NCBI GenBank assembly: GCA_036873135.1 | Contig: JAPTYO010000020.1 | Coordinates: 5,386,081-5,450,080, forward strand | Direction of reading: 5' to 3' | From: Clarkia xantiana subsp. parviflora | Taxonomy: Eukaryota; Streptophyta; Magnoliopsida; Myrtales; Onagraceae | DNA: 64,000 nucleotides | Made by a program: the position numbers and the translations under genes | Shown: piece after piece, positions 45,371 through 56,818 of the stretch | Position numbering within the stretch: position 1 is the stretch's first letter | How the letters are laid out: each line of letters opens with the position of its first letter | The notes under the pieces: generated by a model | Told to the model about the DNA's origin: nothing | What the model saw: the letters and a program-made list of their open reading frames with translations, nothing else | Databases searched by the model: none

Positions 45371-46315
45371 CTAAGAATGACGACCAACCCCAAGGACTGA
45401 TACTCCATTAGGAAGGGTAGGTTGATCCTTTATAAAAATAGCATACTCAACAAGGAAGCTGGAAAGATCACCAAGTAGGTGAAAAGGAAAATCGGGAACA
45501 GCCGCAAACATCCGTTCAGCAATCACTTTCTAGAAAGCTTGTTTGGCTGAATTGCACCGAACTTCAAGGTCAGTAAGAAAGGAAGGAAAATTCTTATACT
45601 CGAAAGTGGCAAACATCTCTTCCTCCACTCGAAACACATTCTCATAAGATACCAATTCAGCAGCACATAGGAACTTATCACAGGCAGCCTGCCGACGCAA
45701 GGTTGCAAGCTAAGCCTTGAGAAAAATAACACGATCTTGTAGAGCGCTACATCTGGCATCAAGGATACGACCCTCTTCCAAAGCCTCAACAAATTTAGCA
45801 GCAAGCCGTACATGTATATCCTGAAGTAACTCATTCTCCAAGAGTCCAATGACAGTGGTCGACAAATTCCCTATGTCAGAAACACCCTAACCAGAATAAA
45901 CAAACGTCAAAAGAGGAGCAAGCATAATACGACACTTGATAGAATTGCAAAGAAGATAATTACAGAAGCAAACGAGATAATGCCCCGCCAACTATCCCGC
46001 GAAACTCCCTCAATCGGTTAGGGGGCAACATACGATCACTTGGTGGAATAGCAGCTTGTAAAACCCGAACCCCAACCTCAGGAACAAGTAATGAAGACCA
46101 GTTGTCAAAATGACACTTATCCCTAGAAGAAAAATGAACCCAAACGGGTCCAATAACATCATCACAGCGGGGATGAACTAAGTCTCTTCGACACAACCTA
46201 GGGAGTCTGATTCTACCTACAACGGAAATATCCAATTCAACAAATATAGAACTACAAGGCACATACAAAATTAAAAACATACCTGCCAAATCCGACTTGA
46301 CATTCGGCACACGTC
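45371..46315 (-). pseudogene. Element 2 antisense gene, C-terminal part (decayed)
   Basis: 46310-45960 reads CRRDLVHPRCDDVIGPVW and LVPEVGVRVLQAAIPPSDR, matching RKDFARLTDEDVIG and TPEVGVRVLRGAIPPGD in Element 4. The last exon begins at 45886 after TTAG with GVSDIGNLSTTV (Element 4: GMSDMVNMSSLV) and continues as a coiled-coil-like segment (AKFVEALEEGRILDARCSAL) to about 45371, with at least two in-frame stops. Element 5 cuts the gene just upstream; the preceding linker is at 54846-55072. Confidence 0.7.
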
Positions 46316-46320
46316 CCCTC

Positions 46321-46889
46321 TGTTGGATTACGGGGAGTAATCACTACGGAAACAAAATCATGGTACATGCTAGTAATCAAATTACCGCATCTACAGTTAT
46401 CCGTAGACCCAAGATCTTCGCAGGAGGGAGTTCACGATCCTCCGGTTGGCACCCGTAGGGGTTCTTGTGAAGGAAGTCCTACGTGGTATATTCTCCACAG
46501 CAAAGCCTCTGATCGATTCTTGGCAAGGGGACAGATCTCCGGAGTGTTTGCTCGAATGCAAATTGGCACACCCTTGGTGTTGATATGGTTCGGCCGAAAC
46601 TTAGTGTGGGAAGAGGGTTTTTCTCACTAAAACACTCCAAGGAATGATTAACCCTAAAAATTCCCTAACACTATATATTTATAGGAGGAGTAAAGTGGAC
46701 AAAATTCCACTTTACCCAACTTAATGTTTTGGCCGACCATGTATAATGGAGGCCCATATTTTGGATCTCTCATGTCAACTGGGATTTGGGTCTGGCCCAA
46801 TACCCTAATGTGACATTTACCCAATTAACTTAGGTAACATATACATATAATGGACTTCCATTTACGACGCCGATAACCATATGCTTACA
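46321..46889 (-). repeat. Element 5 3' LTR
   Basis: Element-sense TATA box TATAAATA at 46683-46676. It lacks about 28 bp near 46384-46400 that the 5' LTR has. Confidence 0.9.
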
Positions 46890-48025
46890 GCTCCCACTCG
46901 CCGGAATGGGAGGGTGCCTGTTAATGTATTGTCGTCCAAATCTGCATCAACGTTTCACTCCTTCGATTTGGTCCTTGCTTCCGAACATTTCATACGAGGT
47001 TTGCCGTGCGACTGGCGGACACGACGGGCATCGTGCTACTCTTCTGTTAGGAGTGTTGTAGCGCCCGCGGAATGTTGATTCCCTTTTCTCCAATCAACCT
47101 GTTATAAACAACATTTATATAGTGTCGCGCTGTATCCTAGGTCAACTGATAATTCTCCATTTTCCTAGTTTCCACTTAGGAACACTTCTCCAAGGCATCC
47201 ATAAAAGTATTCACAACCTTCAACTAATATCCGGCTGGTGGCCACCTTAGTGAATACAAGAGTCGGTGAATTACAGGTGAACTTGACCATCCCTATCGCT
47301 CATACCCTTAGTCAAACCCAACTGGTTTCCAAAGACGTGGTCACTGGGTCTTTTTGTTCAGCACTACGCTCGTACGTCGGGAAGCGAGCATTGAGCCTGA
47401 CCTTAGGTATGAGTTCTGAGTCCATGAGGATACTTCGAGTGCATCTTCATAAGGCTCCCGGGATCAATCACACGCTCAAGGTGAAGAAGTTTGCGCCCGC
47501 CAAAATCACAAGGATTCATTTCCTAGCACAACTGAGTTGTGACCCCGTGGTCGAACGTGGCACGCGTAGTATGAAGCACGCGTCGATAGCATACCTGAAC
47601 GTTTAAGTTCAAAGGAATGGGATATGTCAAATCATGCTATCACAGATTCTCATCTGGCCCAGAATGTGTATTAATGACGAACGAAGTTCATCACGGTGAT
47701 TTGCAAAACGAAGATCATGTCGAGTTACTTCGACACTAGATGATCTTTTTGCGTAATCAGGTTTATCCCCCTGATTCTTTTCCAGCCTTGCTTGGTAGAG
47801 GCCTCCCTCTACCACAAGACGACTGTACCTGTGTGACAAGGTAAGGCCCACATTCGACATAGTTTTGGCAGAAGATTGCGTCCTCCTACGACTTAGTTTA
47901 TAGACCGAAAATTCGATGTAATCAAAACATTATGACGTCGATAGATCAAAAACTCAATTGCAATTATTTCGTCTAAAAAATGTAACTTCCAATTATCAAA
48001 ATGTTATCACAGATACATGTCATAT
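46890..48025. other. Element 5 DNA between RT and 3' LTR
   Basis: No gene is recognised. The start GCTCCCACTCG is the polypurine side (CGAGTGGGAGC on the minus strand). Confidence 0.5.
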
Positions 48026-49204
48026 CTAAACCCTACGCAATCCAAGCAGTTTTACATGCTTTTCGAATATCTCCCTGCGTAGTGGTTTAGTTAATGGGTA
48101 TGCAAACATATTATCAGTAGACAAGGATTCCATAGTGCTTATATTGTATTCTACCATAGATTTAGCATAAAAGTATTTCACATTAATGTGTTTGGTCCTA
48201 CTATGGTACTTCAGATTCTTTACTGCCGCTTCCTGTGCGTTCTTAGAGAGAGCTACGAATTCCGATTTCATCGTTGACAGTGCGACACATGTTTGCTTCT
48301 TGCTCGTCCATGAAATTGCGGCATTAGCAAGGAGAAACACTCCCCATGTGGTGGACTTACGATCATCCAGATCGCCACCATGGTCGGCGTCACTGTAATC
48401 GGTCAATTCTAACTTCCCGCCCTCATAGCACAGTGCATAGTCGGCAGTACCTTTCAGATAACAAATTATTCGTTTTACAGCCTTTAAATGTTGATAGCCA
48501 GGATCTGATTGGAAACGTGCTAATAAGCCCATGGCGTAACAGATATCCGGATGGGTGCATTGCATGGTGTACATCAAACTACCAACCATGCTTAAATACT
48601 CTGCACCCTTCATCTGTTCACGCTCTGCCAGGTTCTTGGGGCCGTCACGTTTTGATAGTGCGCACCCAAACACCACCAGCGTATCCACGGGTTTGGCATC
48701 CTGTAATCGGAACCTTTTGAACAGCTTGTTGATATAGGTTTCTTGAGACAGACACAATTTCCGGGTAGCCCGATCTCTAGCAATCTTAATGCCCAAGATG
48801 TACGTGGCCTCTCCCATGTCTTTCATCTCAAATACAGATGCTAACCATGACTTTGACTTATTCATGAAACTCACATCGTTTGCAACAATGAGTATGTCGT
48901 CCATGTATAAGGTTAAGATGACATACTTAGACCCGGAGGTCTTATAATACACGCACGGATCCTCGTGAAGATTCACGAATCCGTTTCTTACGATTTCCTC
49001 GTGGAATATGCGGTACCATTGCCGGGACGACTGTTTAAGACAGTAGATGGACTTTTGGAGTTTACAAACTTTACGTTCGTTACCAGGAGTACTGAAACCC
49101 TCCAGCTGCTCCATGTAGATCTCTTCCTCCAGGTTTCCGTGGAGGAATGCGGTCTTAACATCCATTTGGTGCAGCTCGAGATCGAGACTTGCAACCAGGA
49201 CCAT
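48026..49204 (-). pseudogene. Element 5 copia reverse transcriptase and RNase H
   Basis: This frame begins inside the copia RT domain (QMDVKTAFLHGNLEEEIYM), continues VCKLQKSIYCLKQSSRQWY and the active-site block LYMDDILIVAND, then the RNase H part (DYSDADHGGDLDDRKST, ALSTMKSEFVALS) and ends HVKLLGLRRV. Upstream, in another frame at 49346-49155, KGRINRLIAKGLTQSHGMDFD is the start of the same domain, so a frame shift lies near 49200. The second half looks intact. No integrase precedes it in any readable form. Confidence 0.85.
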
Positions 49205-49349
49205 AAATGGCCCTAACCGTGGTTTTACGCACAGTCAGTGAGTTTGTCTTGTCAAAGTCCATTCCGTGAGATTGGGTAAGTCCTTTTGCAATAAGTCGGT
49301 TTATCCGACCTTTTTCATCATAGGTGAGCCTTCTTTCAGGGCTCACCTT

Positions 49350-51208
49350 TTCATTGTGCCCATGTGGTTAGTAGGTAAATCAACTATAGACTGTAATGAC
49401 TTTCATTTAAGGCGGTCTCTCTCTTTTATTATTTTCCTCCATTTCTCCACTTGAGGTCTTTCCAATGCTTGTCAATAGTTATTAGAGTTAGGTTTTCACC
49501 CTACTCGATGGGAAACTTCTTGGAGAAGTTCGATGCCTTTGACTTTCATCTAGGCTTGTTTATCCCATCTTGAGTCTGAACGTTTCTCCCACTCGGAATA
49601 ATGCCTCTTATCGGAGCATCACTTCCATTGGGAATTATTCTCCCACTCAGAACAATGCTTCTTATCGGAACATCGTTTCTATTGGGAACATGAGCAGTGC
49701 TGGAACCTTGACCTACAACTTTCCTTTGACAACCTCTTGGTCTAGGGGTTTCACCTCCGAGATGAATTCCTTGATCACTAGGATCTAGAACCAAGTTTGG
49801 TCGGTTCTCTCCCACTGGAAACAATGGGTAGTTTAGGTAGTTGCGTCATTCCTGGTTCAGCAATTTGACCATCAGGTTCATCTTAATTTGTCTCAACAAC
49901 AACAGTGATTACGCGTGGTAGCGTTTATTCCTCCCACTGGATTTATTATGAAAATGTTTCCATTCTCATTTACCATGCCATTCACTTGAGTTGTTGGTTC
50001 AAACCTCTCCCACTTGAATTAAGTGGAACCTGATTGTCAATTATATCCTGCTCTGTTTTGATCAAGACTACGTTATTTTGAAACTGTCCATGCATCGGAA
50101 AATTCGTCCTCTTAGTGATGTAATGTCTCATGTTCGACCACGACACCATTTACCCCAAGCTTTAAACATGTATCTTCTAAGAGTAGGAATCGAACTCTTG
50201 TCCTAAACACGTGTTTTAGTGCGCATTTTAATGTCGCATGATAATATTATTTAACTCATCATCATCTTTTAGCTTCTAATGGCGACGTATCTTACCAATT
50301 CATTGGAACGCAGTTTTACATGTATGTGAATCATCTATCATTATCCCATAGGGAACATCTTATAGAGTGACTCCAACATATGTATATAAACTGTGCTTAC
50401 TTGAGGTGTGTCATTTAATTTGAATGCCTAGCCTGACATATTGTTCAAGGTGTTTGGAAGGAAAATCGTTTAACCGACTTCATCCTTCTTCGTTTGCAAA
50501 CTTATCTCAGAGGTTTTATCCCATCTCTGAACTGTGCATCTTGGGTTTTCACCATATGCATCAGCTGATACTTTTACAAGGTCGTGGTAGTTTCGAAGGC
50601 TACTTCGTACCGATGTAAATGTTATCAATAAGTTATTTCCGAAGGAATGCTAACGAAAATTCAGCACTTAATTATTCAAACACTTCATCATTAAATTCGT
50701 ACCTTGAAACGATGTGTTCCGTCTTTCGAGGTCCACTTGCGCGAGGCGCAATTTACTCTAGTTTTAACCTTGGTTAAATCCTTTCATTTCTGAATTTAAT
50801 TTTAATCCATTCGGTTTCAAACATGATCACCATTACATTTATTTCATTCAATGGAGTACTAATAAAGAAAGATATAAGCAATATATAAGCAATGCATCAA
50901 ACAGCTAATTAAAATAATCGAATAGCTTGAGGAATGGTAATCAATACTGTGACTGAGCATTTGTTATGTGCTAAAAAAAAATGTTTCCTATGTTTCAAGG
51001 AATATTATTATCATCATGTATCTTATACTGAAAATCAAGAAGAGGTTCATTTAGCAAAATAAAGATAAAGTCTTTCATTCAATCTTTATATCTTCGGGGC
51101 AAGCTCCTCAGGTTTGTGCTTGTTCTCCTTCTCGGTTCTGTAATCCATAAATATAAATTGAATTACTCTCTAGTAAGTGGAGTCCTAGAAGAACTTATGA
51201 GGTTATCA
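49350..51208 (-). pseudogene. Element 5 region expected to hold protease and integrase, decayed
   Basis: This 1.86-kb stretch lies where protease and integrase should be. Only short frames remain. 49824-49546 encodes two near-repeats (NRNDVPIRSIVLSGRIIPN and GSDAPIRGIIPSGRN), probably from the linker before RT. No HHCC or catalytic integrase motif was recognised by eye. Confidence 0.5.
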
Positions 51209-52090
51209 TTATTCTTCAGCACGTACATTGGGAGGATTGGTACAGGCAATAGCAAGGTGTCCTTTCACGCCACACCTAAAACACGTTCGAGTTTCCTCTC
51301 TACGTGTTTGTTTTGCCTGCCTTTTCTTGCCTCCGGATTGCCTTCGTTTGAACTTCTTTTGAGGTTTTGGAGCTAAAGGCTTATTAGCCTTAAATTGAAG
51401 TCCTTTGCCTTTTCTCTTGCGCTTAACATTTTGCTCAGCTGGATGCGAGGATGCAAGGTGCATTTCCGCTCTCGGCTTTTCAGCCTTGAGACGATCCTCT
51501 TCCAGCTCGAGATGAACTCGCACTTTCTCGAGGTCATCGAGTTGAGTGGCATGGGTAAGGTGCCTTTTCATGCTATTCCAAGATTCAGGCATGGATCGAG
51601 TCACGCATTGGACCTTTTGTTCGTCGGTCAGGATTTCTCCTGCCTCCTTGAGTTTAGCAAGCATGTTAGACATATGTCTAATATGCTCCTTCATTGTGTG
51701 CTTGGGATTCATCTTGTATGAGTCTAAAGCGATGTTTAACGATCGCTTCTGGGCTGTGGTGTAAACATCAAACCCTGCCTTAAGACCGTCCCACAGGTCC
51801 ATGGCAGACTCATAGTGATCATATCCATAGAGTATGTCATCCTCAAGCAGTGACAACAAGGCGGAACGAATTTCCTGGTCCTTTGCATCCCATTCATCAT
51901 GGAATTTCTTCAGTTCGTCCGTGAGGTCTCCCTCCGGCTTTACTTTCTTCGAAGTCAAATGCTCCAAACCTCTCATTTCAGTGATTACCATCATTGCGCG
52001 CTTATTCCAGATCTTATAATTGTTGCTGTTAAATCTCACCCCCTTATTCATTTGGGAGATAACATTGCTAATCGCAGCCATGACTAACAC
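51209..52090 (-). CDS. Element 5 copia Gag (293 aa)
   Basis: A full frame with the copia-type gag domain (UBN2-like): NSNNYKIWNKRAMMVI, then ALLSLLEDDILYGYDHYESA, MKEHIRHMSNMLAKLKEAG and MPESWNSMKRHL. A basic K/R-rich segment and a single zinc knuckle C-X2-C-X4-H-X4-C (CFRCGVKGHLAIAC) close the protein. Start options are 52090 or the internal MAAISNV. It makes the particle shell in related elements. The frame has no stops although the rest of the element is decayed. Confidence 0.85.
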   Translation of the reverse strand: MLVMAAISNVISQMNKGVRFNSNNYKIWNKRAMMVITEMRGLEHLTSKKVKPEGDLTDELKKFHDEWDAKDQEIRSALLSLLEDDILYGYDHYESAMDLWDGLKAGFDVYTTAQKRSLNIALDSYKMNPKHTMKEHIRHMSNMLAKLKEAGEILTDEQKVQCVTRSMPESWNSMKRHLTHATQLDDLEKVRVHLELEEDRLKAEKPRAEMHLASSHPAEQNVKRKRKGKGLQFKANKPLAPKPQKKFKRRQSGGKKRQAKQTRREETRTCFRCGVKGHLAIACTNPPNVRAEE

Positions 52091-54242
52091 ATCGATGATT
52101 ATGCATAAAAATCAGGGAGACAATAACATTTTGAGAAAGAATTGCATACATCAAATATCTATTAAGATGGAATCCGACAAATAATGATTCCTCAGTCATC
52201 TAAACAAACCGACCACCAGTAAACCAATAGAAGATGGCTGTGAAAGAGTTCACATTACCTTCGTCTTCTGTCTAATAGATCAGTCTTTTTAAAACAGTTT
52301 TAATAGAAAATTACTTGAACGGGAATTTTAAAGTAAGCATACCCGATCTTGGCCTTCCCAATGCCCTTTTATTTTGGAAAAATATTCCGATGAATTCACT
52401 CATGCATATATAATTCTACCATCCATGTAAATTATCATACGCCAGTAACATTCATCATAAAAACCACACTCATGCTTACGCGTCATGCGTCTAATGTTCC
52501 AAGGAACTCATGCTTGCATATATATTCTACTTCCAAGTAAATTATCAAATACAACTACATCATCAACATTCTAGCATACGTGTCAAACATGTATCATTCA
52601 CATCCATCATACACATTTGGCGACTGGTATTCGATTTTAAAATAATTTTAAACATTAGGGGCTGATTTGCAATCCATGCTTATATTCAATCACGCAACAT
52701 TCTAGACATGAATCCTAGGCATTTCTAACCATCACATCATGTCTATCCTAGTGCGCATTCCATATATTTAACCAAGGCACTGCTCACAATATGCAATATC
52801 CATCTAGCTTGACTCAGTTAAGACAACATTTCTAAACATGCATAAATATATATATTGAATAATAAACAATTGCAATTCAGCCCACTAATTTAACCAATCT
52901 CAAAACATGTATCTCCGAGATCCATCCCCATAATCGAAACAATGCATAAAAGGTTAGCAAACCTTGAGCACTGTGTAGGCCTATTAAGGTTCAAAACATT
53001 TGGATTTTAAAACTTGACCTCCCTATTTTAATTGACTTGAATTCGGTTTTAAAAATACGGTTCGGTTCAATCAATTTCGGTCCGAAAGGTCCAGAAATCA
53101 TGTTCAGTTCCAGTCCGCTAAATCAATTTCGGTTCAGTCCGGTAAAATCCGGTTCTATTCGATAAAATCTGGTTCGGTTCGGTCCAGTTTTAATTTTAAA
53201 ATCTGGTTCGGTCCGAACTGGTCCAATAAAAAATAGGGTTCGGTTCAACACTCAAAATCGGTTTGGTTAGATCCACTTAGTTACCCCGGTCCGACACGTC
53301 CCAATTAGGTCGAACCGATTGAGAAAACCCGGTTCAATTTTAATTTGTCCCGGTTTGACATATTGGACCGACCCAATAATTAAAATATAAAAGGTTGGGC
53401 CGAAATGTTTACTTGTGGCCCAAGTAGGGTTTTAAAGTCCAAAAAAATATTTTAACTAAGTCACCAAGTAACATTAACTATATAAAATAATTTCCAATAT
53501 TAATAATATATGTATATATATATATATATATATAAATTTCGGACCTTATAAACATATATATATATATTTATTGCTAAGATTCAATCTTTAAGATTAAATC
53601 AATCAACAATATATATATATTTCGGCATACATCTATAAATATATATATTATTTATTGTCAATATCTTAAATAGGCAAACATATATTAACAATATGTTTTC
53701 TCAATCTTTTAGGTAACTAAAATCTATCAATAATATCTTTAACCTATTTAAATTTAGATATATTGATAGTTATATATATTTCTATATATTAATGTGAATC
53801 TATCCTAATGTTCTCAATTATAGATATATTGTTACCTAGTTTAAAATTAAAATATGGTAAAAAATATTATTTAATAATATGGCCGAAATTTTGTTTGCTT
53901 GGGTATCAAGAAATTAAAAATTTTACCTTGTAATTTACCTAAAATTTTCGGCACAAACAAGTAATTGGGAACAAGTGGTCAAATTTTAAGATCAAATTTT
54001 AATAAGATCTACAATCCAATGTTTGATTTTGATAAATATCACCATTTTCTTGAAGATCATAAACATCAACTTTCCTAAGAACATCAATTTTCCTAATAAC
54101 ATCATGAAAATTTCGAACCATCAAAAACCCTAAAATTCGAAATTTTAAAATCCACTTTTAAATATTGCGGTCCAAAATTATATAATTTTCAAGAACACCA
54201 AATTATCAAAATCATGAACTCCTAACACAAGCTCTGATACTA
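52091..54242. other. Element 5 long leader between primer site and gag
   Basis: About 2.1 kb without a gene. 53040-53360 is rich in CGGTTCGGTTC-type words, which looks like an embedded decayed MITE. 53505-53640 holds TA microsatellites. The remainder is AT-rich. Confidence 0.55.
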
Positions 54243-54243
54243 C

Positions 54244-54840
54244 TGTTGGATTACGGGGAGTAATCATTACGGAAATTAAATCATGGTACATGCTAGTAAT
54301 TGAAATTACGCAGCGGAAGATTTACACATACCTTTACAGATATCCGTAGACCCAAGATCTTCGCAGGAGGGAGTTCACGATCCTCTGGTCGGCACCCGTA
54401 GGGGTTCTTGTGAAGGAAGCCCTACGTGGTATATTCTCCACAGCAAAGCCTCTGATCGATTCTTGGCAAGAGGACAGATCTCCGGAGTGTTTGCTCGAAG
54501 ACAAATTGGTACACCCTTGGTGTTGATATGGTTCCGCCGAAACTTAGTGTGGGGAGGAGAGTTTTTCTCTCTAAAACACTCCAAGGAATGATTAAGGATT
54601 AACCATAAAAATCCCCTAACACTATGTATTTATATGAGGAGTAAAGTGGACAAAAGTCCACTTTACCCACCTTAATCTTTCGGCCGGCCATGTATAAGGG
54701 AGGCCCATATTTTGGGCCTCTCATGTCAATTGGGATTTGGGTCTGGCCCAATACCCTAATGTGACATTTACCCAATTAAATTAGGTAACATATACATGTA
54801 ATGGGATTCCATTTACGGTGCCCATCACCATATGCTTACA
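54244..54840 (-). repeat. Element 5 5' LTR
   Basis: Partner of 46321-46889; TATA box at 54634-54627. The primer site follows on the minus strand from 54242. Confidence 0.9.
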
Positions 54841-54845
54841 CCCTC

Positions 54846-55072
54846 GACATGGAGGCGGGAGATAATGGTAACACAACATTAGGAAGCCCGCCTCCAATGA
54901 CATACGAACTCTCCTCACCACGAGAAAGAACTCCGGTAGCAACAACCCCTTTTGCATGAACAGTCGAGGGTCCGGTCCAGAAATCAGACTTCCCCCTCGT
55001 TAAGGATCTTCCCACCATTGGCCCCCCAATGAGCTTGTCAACTATAGGAATGCGTCCCGACACTAAAAACAA
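54846..55072 (-). pseudogene. Element 2 antisense gene, linker part
   Basis: Minus-strand frame with GVVATGVLSRGEESSYVIGG and related linker sequence, in the position of the KRKK-containing linker exon of Element 4. The Transposase_28-like exon expected upstream (towards 55400) was not found, so this copy appears to have lost its N-terminal domain. Confidence 0.45.
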
Positions 55073-55446
55073 CCACCCTGAAAGACAACAGCGAATAGGA
55101 AAACAACCAGCTTAGTATGAAAGAAGGTCCAAGGGAAAATGAGGAAGAGGAAAAAACTTACTTCTTTTGAAAGATCGAAGGATTACCGAAACTCGGGGGC
55201 AATCATTCGTGAAAAATTTGCAACGTCCAAGGGAATTTTCAGACATCAAAAAGATATCTTACATGCGCGTGCACGATATAGGGACAGTCAGGCGACTGAC
55301 AAACTAAATTACCTTTGGGAAAAACGATCCTCCACACAGATGAGCTGAGGAATCAAGATAGCTTCGAGAAAGCAGAACTGAGTAAACAACTCGATCAATT
55401 GAGGGGAAATTGAAAGAATGATGATGATCACAAAAATGAGGTAACC

Positions 55447-55470
55447 CTTTCCCCTTTTTATAGCATAATA
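55447..55470 (-). promoter_or_regulatory. TATA box of the Element 2 antisense gene
   Basis: GCTATAAAAAGGGG on the minus strand (TATAAAAA at 55462-55455) lies upstream of the linker part at 55072, in the same relative place as the TATA box of the Element 1 antisense gene. Confidence 0.5.
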
Positions 55471-56019
55471 GATTAGGGTTTCTTGAAACCTTTTAATATT
55501 CACCGTCCATTCCCAAGTAAGAGAATTTAAAGGACAAGATTTAAAAATGACAACTTTACTCTTTTCTAACTATAATTAACTACATCTCCACCCATGTCAG
55601 CATTTCCATGTTCATGCATCATCCATCCTATACTTAGAAAAATTTCACACATGATTAGTATATTTTTTTACATATAGAATCACCCCGTACGTACATACCG
55701 ACATGAGTTAGATTTTCATTTTATCTATAATCATGATTTCGTATATCCCTACCCTTACTCACATTTTTAAACGTTAAGATAGGGAAACATGATTTTTGTC
55801 ATACCCGCATCTCTCGGATACGTGTCGGAATATATACATGCTTGTGCTAATGTCTGGATTTTTCTTGTCTCGAGAAACGAGGATAAGACACGACAGTACG
55901 ATTATGGACATACGACAGATTAATCAAGAGGTAAAATCACGGGCTTGAATTGAGTGCGTCATCTTATCGTAAAATAGAGTCAATCAAATGTTAGGCCATT
56001 GGTTGACTCGGGGGGCACG
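55471..56019. other. Element 2 3' untranslated side with polypurine region
   Basis: No gene. 55975-56019 (GAGTCAATCAAATGTTAGGCC.. to GGGGGGCACG) closely matches 38704-38746 of Element 4, ending in the polypurine tract just before the 3' LTR. Confidence 0.65.
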
Positions 56020-56818
56020 TGATGGATATACGCTCAATTTAGACCCGTTTTCATTCAGATTTTATTATTTTAATTACCCCACGAATGATTGTAAATCAAA
56101 ACTTTGACCCAACACGTCACCCACGGCAAAACGGTCTGGGTGGGAAAAAACGCTCGCCCGGACGCGTTATTGGCCCTACCTCACCAAGGGTGAGGTCGGA
56201 CCAACCAGGTCCGATCTCTCCTAAGGACGGATCAGACCTGCTGGTCAAATCCCCAAACCTTTGGGGTCGGACCTCCCGTCCGAACCCGAAGGCCCTGACA
56301 CCCTTTCGACGTGCACTATTCCCGCCCGAGGGGTATACGCGATGTCTGGAACACTATCATCCAAACCGCTTCTCGCTACGACCCAACCTCACTTTGCTCG
56401 TCTGACACTTAGAAAATATCACGAACCCTTCCATGCTTGCTAATGACTTAATCCCTTTATTACTTGTTAGCTGAGCTCGTTTAGGAGTTAACGACGTCAT
56501 TAACTGCCTTAATCTCCTTTGAGCCTATATATAGAACTCCTCCTCTATTCATTTACTAAGTTGATATATCTTGCATGATTTGAGATCTCCATTCACTCTA
56601 CTTTCTCTCTCTACATTGTTCTAACTTAAGCATCAGAGAGGGTTCGCCGGTACCACCCCGGCTTACCCCTCATGCAGGTTTGCGAGAAGAGGGATCGCGA
56701 AGAAAGTGCGAGGAAACGAATTGCAAAATGGGACCGTCGGATCACGAAGGAAGGAAATCTACCCGCAAGTTGGTCATTCGGATTGACGACTCGTCGACCC
56801 GATACACAGGACTTAACA
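56020..56818 (+). repeat. Element 2 3' LTR
   Basis: It is the partner of the LTR at 16140-16935, with TATATATA near 56526-56533 and ACTTAAGCATCAGAGAGGG near 56624-56642. Confidence 0.92.

Larger units (their letters stand above)
46321..54840 (-). mobile_element. Element 5: Ty1/copia retrotransposon inserted in the Element 2 antisense gene
   Basis: LTRs at 46321-46889 (569 bp) and 54244-54840 (597 bp), TGTTGGATTACG...ATGCTTACA, perfect duplication CCCTC (46316-46320, 54841-54845). The primer site next to the right LTR reads TAGTATCAGAGC on the minus strand, one change from the TGGTATCAGAGC expected for initiator tRNA-Met. gag (52090-51209) and RT-RNase H (49204-48026) are on the minus strand. 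Protease and integrase were not recognised. The LTRs differ in many places (estimated 5-6%), so it is much older than Elements 1 and 4. Confidence 0.92.
16140..56818 (+). mobile_element. Element 2: old Ty3/gypsy Tat-type retrotransposon enlarged by nested insertions
   Basis: LTRs at 16140-16935 (796 bp) and 56020-56818 (799 bp), TG...CA ends, perfect 5-bp duplication AGCTC (16135-16139, 56819-56823). Without the inserted MITE, Element 3 and Element 5 it would be about 9.3 kb. The primer site TTGGCGCCGTCCGTGAG follows the 5' LTR; the 3' polypurine region GACTCGGGGGGCACG precedes the 3' LTR. Content: no gag, decayed protease-RT-RNase H-integrase, tandem array, antisense gene remnant. The LTRs differ at roughly 8-9% over the first 300 bases, which fits its position as the outermost, oldest insertion. 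Confidence 0.92.

Noticed and set aside
53505..53640. TA-rich stretch as possible origin or matrix attachment site
   Set aside because: Simple microsatellite; no further support in the sequence.
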